DNA of 64,000 nucleotides from Fragum whitleyi (lineage: Eukaryota > Mollusca > Bivalvia > Cardiida > Cardiidae), in assembly GCA_948146395.1 (NCBI GenBank), contig OX411554.1, positions 38,169,730-38,233,729 of the forward strand. The letters are read 5' to 3'. The translations under genes and the position numbers were made by a program. The notes below the pieces were generated by a model, which had not been told where the DNA came from, made no database searches, and worked only from the letters and a program-made list of their open reading frames with translations. Shown one piece after another: positions 23,021 through 34,500 of the stretch (within the stretch, counting starts at the first letter, position 1; each line of letters begins with the position of its first letter).

Positions 23021-24880
23021 TTTAAAGGCCCGATCCTACTGCCAAACGGACACATAACGTATGCTTAGCGGACACGACAGAAGAGTGAAACTTCCATCCG
23101 TTCTCATACACTTGATAAAAACTGATAATAGTGGTAAAAATTTGCGAAAATAGAACGGAAAATATCGGACGCGTAAGGTATTACCCGTGATGTTCAGTTG
23201 ATATTCACCGGAAGCCTTAGGGCCAAGATAGGATGACAGCTCAGAAGAGGTTATCGGGAGTAATTGTAACGTTTATGAACAGCGGAAAGAGCAGATACAT
23301 AAAGCATTGGACGTTGACCCAACGCATGCCAAGTGAAAACAAAACTATCAAATCACGAATCCTTCAATTTTACGCGATGCATACGAAAATAATTGACCAA
23401 AATTATCCAAAAAAACATATAGAAGATTTATTTTCATGAAAAATTTGTAATGAATAAGTGCCTAAAAGTTGACGTTACGTGTAACGTCAGGGGGTAGTGA
23501 TGGCGTAGGGTACGTCTTACATACTTACACACCCGTGCTACTTCCCTTTTATATACTTTTCGTATACCGAATAATACGCCCTGTGTACGTTTTCATCCAA
23601 ATACGATAAAGGTTCCGAGGATGCCTAACGGATGGATTGAGGATGAAGTGGATAACGCATGGTTTCGGATACGGAGCGTTTGTTTCTCACATTGTTTCGC
23701 ATTTACATCGTACATAGCGGAAAGCTTATCCGCTCTACGAGTTTTGTGCAGCTCAAAATTTCTGCGCGGATGAAATCACAAGGACGGACGCTCAACAAAC
23801 AGAGCACGATGAAAGAGACGTCGCAATAACGTCGGACTATTTTATGAAAATCAGTCATACATGTTTTTTTATTTAATTTTGAATTAAAATCGCTGTAAAG
23901 GCTAAAACAGCACATTATTATTCATCATTTTAAAACGTTGAATAGCTCTATCTTATAGACACTATTTACTGATACCCGTGGCTGTGAAAGAAAAATATTT
24001 TCAAATAAATTATAAAAAAAAGCGCCAAAAAGTGCATGTAACGCGTACAATACTTCTCTTTCAATACATGTTCAAATTGCCATAAAATTGCGGATACGCT
24101 CTTAATCATCGTAAAATTTTACACACAAGTACCTAGAATTCTAGTCCCTATGCAGTGTGAATTTTGAAAGTCTTAGATAAAATTTTGTGAAAATATTTTT
24201 ACTTATTTATAAACTAGCGGAAAGTGTAACGCTGCTAAAAATTAACAACAACAACAACAACAACCAAAAAAAAAGACTACTAAAAAATTTCAACGCAAAA
24301 ATGATTATACAAAACAAAGGAAATTATCAAATCTAAACACATTAAAGAAAAATGGCAAGATTTGTATTTCTTCAGTTTGAATTTGGTTAATTTTCGTGTC
24401 CGAATTCAATACAAATTTTTTGCGTAGAAAAGTCTGAAAAATGTCACGCTTTTCGAAATTACGTCATTTTTTTCGCACCATTTTCGCGAGGCGATACCAA
24501 AATCTTATTAAATGTCGTTTAACTTCATACATCAGTGTGATTAAGTTTTTAGTTCCATACCTCCAAGCTTTACAAAAATATTCTTTTCATATCTCATAAT
24601 TTAATATTATAAAGCTAAGTATTAAGAATTTTTTCATAATAAAACATATTTCTCGCGAGACGACTTTGCCCGCAAGCTTAAAAATAGCAGCGTACTAAAA
24701 ATTGTTTTCATAAAGGTTTTAAAGCGATTTAAAGCATTTTCAGCCAATCAGAATGCACGAAAAATGACGAAAACAAATAATATTAGATTATTCTTGTGTG
24801 AATCGTTAGCTTCAGTTTTTTTTACCATTATGTAGTTGACATTTACTTTGTTTATATGGGTTTTACACTGCATTTTATCA
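23021..24880. other. No gene recognised; short (AAC)n run
   Basis: Only short frames. An (AAC)7 run lies at 24244-24264. TCTCGCGAGACGACTTTGCC near 24651 and similar CGCGAG words may be remnants of foldback repeats. Confidence 0.35.
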
Positions 24881-24881
24881 G

Positions 24882-25060
24882 TCAAGAACATCATAAAATT
24901 ACCAAGATGCATGATTTTTGAATTATAATTGAATGATATTGAATGAGTTTGTGGAGCGAGTTTTGAGTGCAATTAAAGGAAGTTAATCCAATATCGCTAA
25001 TTTTGATCAAGTGGAATAATATTAGCGATATTTTACCTCCCTGTATAAAATATGCGTACA
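24882..25060. mobile_element. MITE family A, copy 8, left part
   Basis: CAGTCAAGAACATCATAAAA, GATTTTTGAATTATAATTGA, a decayed central palindrome and TTACCTCCCTGTATAAAATA. The copy is interrupted at about 25062 and resumes at about 25430. Confidence 0.7.
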
Positions 25061-25061
25061 A

Positions 25062-25428
25062 GTTTAGAAGCTTTGACTTAGAGAATTTCACGGACATCAT
25101 TTAAGGAAAAGTAGATAAAATCATTTTAGGGGAGAATATTGTTGGATGAAAAACGTTTGCTTCAAGTGTTTTTCAAACTTTAAATGGTGTTTCCATTTAT
25201 ATACTGTGCTTAAATGATAGTACTTACGACTGATTATGAAAAGATATTATTCAAACGAAATTGCTAATATTAAACATGATATTTATATAGACATTTATTC
25301 AAATAATATAAGACTAATTCTTCTAGGTAAGTAATTAATACCACCACTGTAATAGATTGTTTTGTAAATGTATGATTGTATAGGACCTACGGCCTTACAC
25401 CGATAAACTATTTGTACTTTGTACTTTT
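25062..25428 (+). mobile_element. Probable 3' end of a 5'-truncated retroposon inside MITE A
   Basis: About 365 bp separates the two halves of a family-A copy. Its right end, GGACCTACGGCCTTACACCG followed by TTTGTACTTTGTACTTTTTA, looks like a LINE or SINE tail with a short repeat terminus. No coding sequence remains. No target duplication was resolved. Confidence 0.4.
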
Positions 25429-25429
25429 T

Positions 25430-25690
25430 ACTTCTTTAAATAGCTTCCTGTCTCTTCAAGAACCAACCAGACGCCTTAAATTCTAATTACATGTCAGTGA
25501 AATTCCTATTTTTCTTTAGCTATATTTATTTTGAATGTAGTACTTGGTCCTTTCTCTTTAGGGTTTTGGAGCGTCAGCGTTTTTTAATGCTTTGAATGAG
25601 TGTTGAGAAAGAATGAATGGATCGCTGAGTGAGCGATTTAGAATGGTTTTGATTGAGATGAATGTCTACTTCACGATGTAACTAAGTTCC
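25430..25690. mobile_element. MITE family A, copy 8, right part
   Basis: TAGCTTCCTGTCTCTTCAAG, ACATGTCAGTGAAATTCCTA, GATCGCTGAGTGAGCGATTT and GTCTACTTCACGATGTAACT complete the copy begun at 24882. Confidence 0.75.
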
Positions 25691-25699
25691 CTCAATTTC

Positions 25700-26160
25700 C
25701 TGTCGTTTCCCACATCAGTATAACCACACCATTTCATTGGAGCCACCAGCTGCTCACGCAAGTTGTCGTTCTTCTTTTCATACACCCATTGGTGGCACTC
25801 GAGAACCCTCGGCGACCTCGGCGAGGGTTGACAGCCCAATACGTAACCACCAGGCTTTTTCGACTCGGCGCCATTTACTTTTAAAAAAGCAGCGACAATA
25901 ATTAATTAAGACGTTCGTAAAGGGAAGGGAAACTATCCTGTTTGGCATTACTTTAAAGAAAGATGCCTGCTCTCCCCTACTTTCATAATCGCGAAAATGT
26001 CATCGAATTTTTTTATTTTGGAAAATATCTGCACATTCAAATTATCATATTAATCTTTTGAAATCAACTGCGAGAAAAAACTTTAAGTTTGCAGAGTGCT
26101 TTCTAACACCTATTCAATATTGCGTTCAGGATGGTAAATTTCTCAAGAACGCATTTGATA
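25700..26160. other. No gene recognised; small foldback core
   Basis: GAACCCTCGGCGACCTCGGC then GAGGGTTGACAG near 25805 resembles the centre of foldback family H. Otherwise nothing can be supported. Confidence 0.35.
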
Positions 26161-26167
26161 TTTTCTA

Positions 26168-26603
26168 CAGTTAACAACATCATGAAATTGACAAGGTGAA
26201 TCATTTCGAATTATTTTGGAATAAAATTGAATAAGTTCTATAAGTGAGTTTAAGTGAATTTAAGAAAGGTAATTCAATATCACTTATTTGTTCATCCTGA
26301 ACAATATTTATTACCCGGCCAAACCATTCAATAAAATATTCGTATTTTTTTGTTAGCGTGTCATCATGGACCAATCAGACACTTTAAATTCCACATCGGC
26401 CAATAAAATCGTATGAAGAATTTGATCAATTGTGATTAAATGTTGATCGTTAATTGTTGAACGATTTCGATATGTTTTCTCGCGATATCGGAGCGTTTTT
26501 GATCGAACGGAGTGAGTGATTGAAATGAATGACTGGAGCACTGAGTGTACGGTTTAGAATGGTTTTGGTCGCAATGAGTGTCAATTCTGCGTGGTTCTAT
26601 CTG
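26168..26603. mobile_element. MITE family A, copy 9 (full length, TA-flanked)
   Basis: TA|CAGTTAACAACATCATGAAA at the left and GTTCTATCTG|TA at the right give a clear TA target duplication, as for Tc1/mariner-type elements. Length is 436 bp. Confidence 0.85.
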
Positions 26604-26959
26604 TAAAAAGTAACGAAAACGCACCACTCACAACTCGAACGCACTGATAAAACAGGATTTTAATCCAATCCTATTTGACCGTCTTTAAACTGAAAAAGGA
26701 ACTTTGCATGTCTTCATATAAACCATTAAATTTCACTGTTTATTTGTTTATTAGGTCCTTTTAGCTTGCTCATTTAAATGTATTTTTGAAACAATTTTGA
26801 ATGGCATAAGGAAAAGTAATGTTTCTGAAGATAATGAAATGCAGCTATTGACTTCGATTTGGCCTTCAGTATAAACCATTAATGCGATCTCAACTAAGGT
26901 ATGATATGGGGTTTACCAAGCACCGTAGGACTATGCAATTTTTCATTTCACTCCAAGTA

Positions 26960-27368
26960 CAGTTAAAATCGTGGTGGAATTGACTCAAATTTTGGTCAAA
27001 TTAGTTCTAAACCGCTCACTCAGCTCTCCGTTCATTCACTCACTGAAATCAATCAAAAACGATCCGAAATCTTTAGAAATCAATTCGAGTTCGACCAAGA
27101 CGACCAAAATTTGATTCAAATCAACCAAATAAATCTACGATTTATTGGCTTAAGTTTCCGATTAGACCATGAAGACACACAAACAGAAAAGTACGTATAC
27201 TTTATTTAAAAAAAAGGTAATAAATATGGATAATTTTGTTCATCCTGAACAAAATTAGCGAAATTAGCGATATTAGATTACCTCCCTTGAATTTTTCTCA
27301 AAACCCGCTCCCAACACCCATTCAATTTCATTCCAAAAGCATTCCATAATCAACCGTCTCGTCAATTG
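26960..27368. mobile_element. MITE family A, copy 10
   Basis: TA|CAGTTAAAATCGTGGTGGAA at 26960. The centre at 27237 reads TGTTCATCCTGAACAAAATT, followed by an extra GCGAAATTA duplication. The right end CTCGTCAATTGGG runs directly into the next copy. Confidence 0.75.
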
Positions 27369-27369
27369 G

Positions 27370-27563
27370 GTAGATGGGTGGGTGGGGGGGGAACATTTTT
27401 AATAATGTTGATTTTTGAACGATTTCGACGTTTTTTCTTAACAATTCCGGGGCGTTTTTGAGTGATTGAATTGGGTGTTTTGAATAAATAATTGCAGTCC
27501 TGGGTGAGCGATTTTGAGTGGTTTTGATCAAGGAGAAGGTCAATTTTATGAAGTTACTAACTG
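27370..27563. mobile_element. MITE family A, copy 11 (half, abutting copy 10)
   Basis: After a G-rich junction (GGGTGGGTGGGGGGGG) the right arm of another copy runs from TAATGTTGATTTTTGAACGA to GTTACTAACTG followed by TA. Confidence 0.7.
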
Positions 27564-27754
27564 TATTTTTATCACCTGAGAACAACGTGCTCAAGGCGGC
27601 TTTTAAGATCACACTGAGTCCGTCGTGCGCCTTCTGTCGACCGTCAACAGCAATATTAAAACTTAATCTTCTGAACTACAATTTCAACGAATCTTTCCCA
27701 GAATATTCCCCAGTTGACCATCTTGAGAATATGTTAGCGAAATTCAAGATTGGC

Positions 27755-28440
27755 CAGTAAATATAGGCGTGGCAGGGCGTGATTTTTACCCTTAAAATCT
27801 TTTTTGTTGAATATCTTCAACACCACTCGGTTGATTTAAATGAATGTTCGCAAGAATGTTCTTTGGGTGACCATCATCAAACATTGTTCGCAAAATGTGA
27901 TTGGCTTATTGATATGATATAATAGGATGTGGCATTTCTCACTATTAAATATGGGCGGCCCAGTGGTCTAGTGGTAAGACACCGGACTACTAATCCTGAG
28001 GTCCGTGGTTCGAATCCCGAACGCGGCAGGAATTTTCAGGGATACTTGCTATCCCCCGCTCAACTAGAAGTGAACTGGTAAGAAACCCAGAGGTAGGTTC
28101 GCGTGTATCGGTGCTTTACACTGGGCACGTTAAAGAACCAACGAGGTATATTCGTAAAAGAGCTAGGGGCGTATGAACCCGGATCTCCTTGTATCCCCTT
28201 CTTTCTCTCTCATGGTCCATACCATATATGCCTAGAGCACGGAGGGAACTTAATCCTACAAACACACACACACACTATTAAATATTTCAACGACTTCTCC
28301 TCCTAAACCTCTCAACCAGTATCATCGAAAGTTTGCTAGAATGTTTCTGAGATGACCCGCTTCGAAAGCTGTACGCAATAATTTTTATCGAACCACAAAT
28401 ATGGGCAAGACAGGGCGTGGCATTCTTTCCACTTTAAATC
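27755..28440. repeat. Diverged ~165-bp tandem repeat (GGGCGTGGC family), interrupted by a SINE
   Basis: TATAGGCGTGGCAGGGCGTG at about 27762 and ATGGGCAAGACAGGGCGTGG at about 28402, with TTCTTTGGGTGACCATCATC between, match units at 34495-34860 and the better-kept arrays at 30310 and 54690. Confidence 0.55.
27953..28272 (+). mobile_element. tRNA-derived SINE with 13-bp target-site duplication
   Basis: The direct repeat CACTATTAAATAT lies at 27940-27952 and 28273-28285 and brackets 320 bp. The head has A box TGGTCTAGTGG and B box GGTTCGAATCC, as in a tRNA promoter for RNA polymerase III. The body has GGTGCTTTACACTGGGCACG and TTAAAGAACC, a core I have seen in many invertebrate SINEs. The tail is (AC)n. 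A 67-codon frame inside is not a gene. Confidence 0.9.
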
Positions 28441-28605
28441 TGTAAAATACAGCACTTTCACGGATCGCCAATGAGTGAATAAAACCTCGTAACTATAACT
28501 TCATTCAAGCTGTAATTACGCGGTATTTGTCCTCAACAACAAGAAGGAAGAGGTTCTTGTAATACTATAAGTCATGACCTAACTAGTAAAACCTTCCAAC
28601 AATTT

Positions 28606-29028
28606 ACAGTAAGCAGCATCAACAATGTGAACGATTTTGGAATGATTCTGGAATGAAATTGAATTAGGGTGGAAGTGAGTTTTGAGTGAAATTAAAGGTA
28701 ATCAAATAAAGCTAATTTTGTTCAGGATGAACAAAATTAGCTATAAGTATTACCTCCTTTTAATAAAATATGCATTAAAATTCTATAAAAAGCTTCCCTT
28801 TTCTCCAAGAACCTATCAGACGCTTAAAATGTAAATTATGTCAGTGAAATCGCGATTTGGTTCTTGTTTTATTAATTTCAAAGGTAGTTGTTTTTAATAT
28901 CTTTTAGTCTTTTTGAGCGTTTTCGAATGGCTTGAGTGAGTGATTGGAAGGAATGATTTGAGCGCTGAGCGAGCGGTTTTGAATGATTTTGATCGAAGTC
29001 TATGACAATTTCACGATGTTTGTAACTG
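28606..29028. mobile_element. MITE family A, copy 12 (full length, perfect central palindrome)
   Basis: CAGTAAGCAGCATCAACAAT to ACGATGTTTGTAACTG. The centre at about 28710-28740 is GCTAATTTTGTTCA-GGA-TGAACAAAATTAGC with perfect arms. Confidence 0.85.
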
Positions 29029-29096
29029 CACTATATAAGTCACGACTTTTAATTGCTGATGAAGATAAAAAAAAATGAACTGAACTTGAACTTTTA

Positions 29097-29339
29097 CCCT
29101 TGTCATGCTGAATAAATTGTGGCTAAAAATTTTCATCAAAATCAAAGGGCAAAAAGCACTAAATGTACCATCTGTAGCTCAATTTTCATTTAGAAAACTT
29201 AATCTATTGACAATTCTGGTTTGAAAGTGAGAAACAGGTGGTGTAGACTAACATCAGACTGCACATTTATAAGTGCAGGCTGATGTTTGTCTTAAGCTCC
29301 TGCCAAAAAAGGAATATTCCGGGTTCAGCATGACTAGGG
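29097..29339. mobile_element. piggyBac-like MITE (family K), copy 1
   Basis: CCCTTGTCATGCTGAATAAA at the left and GGTTCAGCATGACTAGGG at the right are inverted. TTAA follows the right end and TTTA precedes the left. An inner inverted pair CATCAGACTGCAC/GTGCAGGCTGATG is centred near 29268. Copy 2 is at 51513-51757. Confidence 0.75.
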
Positions 29340-29343
29340 TTAA

Positions 29344-30309
29344 TTAACATGATAAAAATGTTATAATAATGAAGAGGCTAGATTAAAGCTATTCTGACCC
29401 ACCACATGGAAGTGGATACAATGTGAATTAAGAAAAGCAGCACTGAATATGTAGGCTAAGCAGAGTCAAAACTTTCATTATTGGTAGACTTTTTAATCTT
29501 AACTGATAACTTAGTCTTTAAGTATGTTGACAGTGATTGACTTTTGCTGGATTTGATAATCTTTTCAGATATTTGTTCCATTGCTTTCTGAATATCTCAC
29601 TTCACTGTCACTGACTATGATTTATATCATTCCAGTAATGTTTAAAATGAACACATGCAATAAACACTATACTGTAATACCTTTTGATAGGATCAATGGG
29701 TAAAAAATATGATCAAGAATAAAACAAGGACCAGTCTGATCAAATTTTGTTGTTGATACTGTTTGACTTTTAGGAATACTCTCATTTCAATGTCTTTACA
29801 GGTTCTTAGTACTATCCTACTGCCTTCACCAATGAAAATGGTAGAAAATGTCAACAGAAATGAAGGATTACCCTCTCCCCCTAACAACTATGACCACTTT
29901 CAATATCTAAAAATAGAAGGACTTATTATTTTTCTTGGAAAAAAGGAACTGGTTAAATAAAAAAAAGTGACAAAGTGGCCATTTGATTTAAGATTATTTG
30001 ATTGCTTATATTCGCTATGATTATTTACTTTTTACATCACATGAATCAGTTTTTAAAAACAATTTTCTGATTTATGCGATGTAAAAAAATAATTATCATT
30101 CTATCCTTAATTTTTCCCAATCATTATTGATTATATACAATGTATATATGATTATATTGAATAATGTAGGAAGGAAGAAATTACATTTAACAAAATATTT
30201 ATTCTTTTGCTACAAATTTTAACATCCATCAATTTCCATAGTTTAATTATAGTAAATCTTGCTTGAGCAACGATTTCTAATAAGCGACCATTTTTATCAA
30301 GGTCCATTT
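29344..30309. other. No feature recognised
   Basis: AT-rich, with chance frames on both strands at 29693-29960. Confidence 0.35.
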
Positions 30310-30905
30310 TTAGCTCCACTGGCTGAAGGTCACAGGGGCTAATGTAATGGCATTGTGTCCGTCCGTCCATCCGTGCATCCGGTCGTAAACTTTTTCTTTA
30401 AAAATCTTCTCCTCAGAAACTACTGGATGAATTTCAATTAAAATACACAGGAATAATCCTTGGGTGACCCTCTTTCAAAGTTGTTAAAAACTTTTGATCC
30501 AATGAAAAACATGGATTTAATGGGCGTGGCCAATTTACAAATATGGTAAAAAGTGAGTTTTCTCAGATTCTAATTAATGGATACCAATTCAATTTTACAT
30601 GAATGATCCTTGTGTGACCCTTTATCAGTCTACAAAAAAATGTTGTGATCGGATGGAAAATATATATATTTAATGGACAGAGGTCATTTCTCTATATGGT
30701 TTATAGTGGAAACTTTGAAAATCATTTTCTCAGAATGTAACAGGTGGATATCAACCAAATTTCACTGAAATGATCCTTGAGTGACTCTTTATTATTCTAC
30801 CAAAAGTTATTGTGATCGGATGAAAAATATGTATTTTTTTGGTGGAGGTCATTTCTCTATATGTTTTATAGTTGAAACTTTCAAAATAATTTTCTTAGAA
30901 TGTAA
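30310..30905 (-). repeat. ~165-bp tandem-repeat element with GGACGG-rich end, about 3.5 units
   Basis: It begins TAGCTCCACTGGCTGAAGGT, then GTCCGTCCGTCCATCCGTGC. Units follow with TGAAAAATATGTATTTTT, GAGGTCATTTCTCTATATGG and TTTTCTCAGAATGTAACAGG, ending near 30895. It is the reverse complement of the array at 54690-55617, which ends with the same CAGCCAGTGGAGCTA. Confidence 0.8.
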
Positions 30906-32215
30906 CTGAAGATGTGAAACACAAATGCCCCCGTAACAGCATTTTTTTCCCAAAATGTTGACCTTGAAAGATGACCTTGACCTTTAAAGCTGCTCTTTCA
31001 CAGTTTTTCATAGAAAAAATACAAAACTTGTTCTTAGGTTTGGAAATGGCTGTATTTTTAGACTATTAAGAATGGCCCAAAGCATTGGCACTAAAAACAA
31101 CATATTTCAATAATTTTGTAACTTATTTTTTTGAAGTGGCAAGATCAGCAAGGGATCCAGTCTATTTATTTCAAGTCTATATATTACAAAATCATTATTT
31201 TCCATGAATAATCTTTCATTTTGCTTGTATTGCTATGAAGTTTCCAGCTGTCAAATACTTTAATCTTAATCTTGGATTGAATGAGGCAAACATGCCGAAT
31301 GTCAAGCGAAAATAGTTGGCTCGAAATTAAAGAATATTTTTTTTAGCGTAAGTAGTCACATTATTTTTCAGAAGGACTTTAACCTTAATTCGGGTATATC
31401 GGTCTTTCTTTTGATGCATAACCAGATTGAATCTTATTATTTTAAAGGCTTCAACATGATGAGGTAGTTAATTCCGAATGATTTTACTAAAAATTTTAAA
31501 ATTCACCTTTTCCCATTCTGTGCAAGAGCAGCTTTAAGCATGACCTTGACTTTGATACCTACAGATGTACATCACTGAGATCTTTCAACTTGCCAATTAT
31601 GAGACAGGGTATCTATAATATGCCTGAATAAACTGAACAATGAAAGTTTTTTGGTAATGTTTTTAAAGAAGTTTGACCTTGACAGATGACCTTGACCTTG
31701 TCACATGACTTTGACTTTGATGACCAGGAGATGCGTATCATTGAGATCTATCATCATTCCAAATATGAACCTTGTATCTTGAATAGGCTTGAAGATTTTG
31801 GCAATGTTAAGTTTTTTGGTTAAGGTTTTGAGTTATTTGACCTTGACAGACGACCTTGACCTTGTCACATGACCTGGAATGAGATAACAAGCAGATGCAT
31901 ATCATTGAGATCTATCATCATGCCAAATATGAATCTTGTATCTTGAATGGGCTTGAAGATATTGGCAATGTTAAGTTTTTTGGTTAAGTTTTTAAGATAT
32001 TTGACCTTAACAGATGACCTTGACCTTGTCACATGACCTTTACTTTGGTATCAGCAGATGCGGATCATTGAGATCTATCATTATGCCAAATATGAGCCTT
32101 GTATCTTGAATAGGCTTGAAGATATTAGCAATGTTAAGTTTTTTTTGGTTAACTTCTTCAGACAGAAAGACAGAGGGACGGACAGACAGACAGATGGACA
32201 GACGGACAACGGTAA
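30906..32215 (+). repeat. 164-bp tandem-repeat element (TTGACCTTGACAGATGACC type)
   Basis: The left end has AAATGCCCCCGTAACAGC. Units start with TTTGACCTTGACAGATGACC near 31672, 31836 and 32000, spaced 164 bp, and each holds ATCATTGAGATCTATCATCA and TTGTATCTTGAATAGGCTTG. The right end is a GGACGGACAGACAGACAG stretch at about 32176-32210. The unit length and motif suggest the old bivalve satellite called BIV160; an alignment is needed to confirm that. A MITE interrupts it at 30988-31533. Confidence 0.8.
30988..31533. mobile_element. TTAA-flanked 546-bp MITE nested in the 164-bp repeat element
   Basis: Terminal inverted repeats AGCTGCTCTTTCACAG and CTGTGCAAGAGCAGCT (15 of 16) are each bordered by TTAA (30984-30987 and 31534-31537), the target duplication of piggyBac-type elements. 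Removing it and one TTAA rejoins GACCTTGACCTTTAAGCATG within the repeat. No transposase is inside. Confidence 0.8.
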
Positions 32216-32934
32216 AATAATTAAATTTATAAACCATCAGCTCAGAATAGTAAGAAAGTGCTAAAGTTTTCTTTCTGATGGTATTTGATGGATACCATCA
32301 TTGTGTTATAGTTTTCCACAATTTTTATGAACAGCTTCATAGACAAAACTTCAATGATAAGCAAGTGGGTGGGGTAATTAGATACAACAATAACTGATTT
32401 TGGTGATTAGTATATGGTGCAAAATGCAAAAGATGTGTTATTTATATACGAGTTTCTCCATCAGAACTCTCTAGCATTTATGGGGGCTGTTTTCATTGAA
32501 TTATTTGTGAACAATTGTAATTTGTTCAAAATGCCTTGTTTTTCAAAAGCAGCAACGGTGCACCATTTCAAAGATAATTATTTCAAGGCTGTTTTAAAGT
32601 CACAGAAATTTGAAAGCATAACTTCACTTATGGGATAACCCACTTTTGTAATATGATAGCAGTTGTGATGATGTGTGTTGCTGAAAGGCTTTTTATTAAA
32701 TTGAAAATGCTAAAATTGGCCCTTTTTGACATTTTGACAAAATGGCTGACCCCTCAATGATTAGATTTGCCATAACTTTGAGTAATACTAGTTTAATATA
32801 TATTTTAACATTAATTATAACTTTATTAATTCATGTTAAATAGGCAATAAATAGTTGAGCTTAAAGTTTTATAAAAGAAATGCAATAAATGGAAAGAAGA
32901 CCAAGAAAAAACAACTTTTTGGCTCTTAGAGTAT
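32216..32934. other. No feature recognised
   Basis: A 74-codon frame at 32414-32638 shows no family resemblance. Confidence 0.35.
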
Positions 32935-33085
32935 TGATTTTGGCAGAAATCATGTTTCTTCTGTTACCATGGCAACGGTGAGGCAGATAAGCGAACTATT
33001 TTGCAAAAGTTACTTATGCATCAATATCTTACTATACATGAAGTTTTATCAAAATCTGAGACATGTCACTTTCCACCATCTGCCT
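32935..33085. repeat. Single unit related to the 7576-9030 array
   Basis: GTTACCATGGCAAC at about 32966 and GAAGTTTTATCAAAATCTGA then GACATGT near 33060 match the last unit of the X-box-like array. Confidence 0.6.
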
Positions 33086-33318
33086 TATTCTTACACATAT
33101 CGCTACTTAACTATTTAAACCTCCCACGAATTTATGAGAAATTCAATGTACTGAAAATAGGAGAGTAATATGTTTCGATGCAATTTTAGGGTATTATGTA
33201 TTCAATAATTCATGTTTTTCCGCAATATTTGCTAAGTGATATTGCTATTCAACGCCTTAATGTCTGAATGACTAATAATGTTTACGCTATGCTAAGGTTT
33301 TGGCATTTGACTCGAATA

Positions 33319-33780
33319 CAGTTAAGAACTTTGTAAAATTGACAAGTTATAGATTTTGAAAGATTTTTGAATGACATTGAACGAGTGTATAGAGCGATCT
33401 GGCATGATATACAAGAAGTAAAACACTATCGACAATTTCGTTCAATTGGACAAAAAGCAATACCCCCCCCCCCCCCCCCTCCCCCCTCCGTCCTTTAATA
33501 AATTCAACGTCATTTCGGATTTTGTGTCTTCATGGACAAATTAATCGTTTAAAAATCAACTCCAATCAAGAAAAAAATGTGCAATTATAAGATTGATATG
33601 TATGAATTTTTTGTTTATCGTTTTTTGATCGTTTTAAACGACTTCCGAGCATTATTGTACGATTTCGTAAAGATTTTGGGTGAATGAAGTGAGAGGTCGG
33701 AATGAACGATTTGAGCGCTGATCGAAGGATTTGAATGAGTTTGATCGTTATGATAGTCTATTTCGCGATGTTATTACCTG
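33319..33780. mobile_element. MITE family A, copy 13 (TA-flanked, poly-C insertion)
   Basis: TA|CAGTTAAGAACTTTGTAAAA at the left, GATGTTATTACCTG|TA at the right. The second-type centre TTTCGTTCAATTGGAC near 33435 is followed by a run of about 20 C with one T. Confidence 0.8.
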
Positions 33781-33785
33781 TAAAA

Positions 33786-34020
33786 ATGGCTGTATAGGTA
33801 TATTTTCAAAACTGAGCTCTGACCTAGATGTTGAGTCCATTACCATAGGTTTATGAGTAAACCTTAAGATCTAAGACAAGCACTAAGTTTCATTTGAAAG
33901 GTAATTTGTGTCTTTATTATGTCTGTTTTATCTTTTTTGAAAGAATAGCACAGAAATTTAACCGTTAAAAGTAGATTTCACAGCTCACCACTCAAAATCT
34001 ACCTATAGTATTGTTTAATG
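33786..34020. repeat. Dispersed repeat family J, copy 1
   Basis: GTATAGGTATATTTTCAAAA, CTGAGCTCTGACCTAGATGT, CACAGCTCACCACTCAAAAT. A matching copy begins at 42957. Confidence 0.6.
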
Positions 34021-34068
34021 TAACAACAATAATTGGAATAATGACAATCAAAATTTTCAAATATATAT

Positions 34069-34306
34069 GAGCCTGTGTGTGAGATTTCAAACAATATCAA
34101 ATGCTCGCAAAGCAATGACTCTAACCAGCCTGTGCATCCGCACAGTCTGACCAGAGTCTTTACTCTGGGTTTAGTAGATACATAAGATATTAAAGTACAT
34201 GTAGACAATAAGGTAAGTTTACATTTACAGTATGTGACTGTCTGTGCTGCTCAATGTTTGCACCTTACCAACATTTTAAAATGTTGGAAATGTCACGCAC
34301 ATGCTC
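34069..34306. mobile_element. MITE family C, copy 3
   Basis: GAGCCTGTGTGTGAGATTTC on the left, GGAAATGTCACGCACATGCTC on the right as its inverse; inner CAGCCTGTGCATCCGCACAG and GACCAGAGTCTTTACTCTGG. Confidence 0.8.
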
Positions 34307-34364
34307 ATATAAGGATCCAAAAGTGGTCACTGAGGGTCGTATATTATCAAAGGTAAGTGTATAC

Positions 34365-34500
34365 TCGGCTTGTCTGGCTCGACTGTCGAGTTGTTAGCGT
34401 ACTCCACTCATAATCGGACGGTATCAGGTTCGAGCTGTATTGCAGGAAGGTCTTGAATTTGAGAAGGTTACTTTGTAGACAGGGCAAAACTCAATTTAGA
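34365..34500 (+). mobile_element. SINE family T, copy 2 (3' truncated)
   Basis: TCTGGCTCGACTGTCGAGTT, GTTAGCGTACTCC, B box GGTTCGAGCTG near 34427 and TGTAGACAGGGCAAAACTCA match the copy at 21090 up to about its middle. Confidence 0.65.

Noticed and set aside
27953..28030. Possible functional tRNA gene
   Set aside because: It has A and B boxes, but it is the head of a 320-bp SINE with target duplications and poor acceptor-stem pairing.
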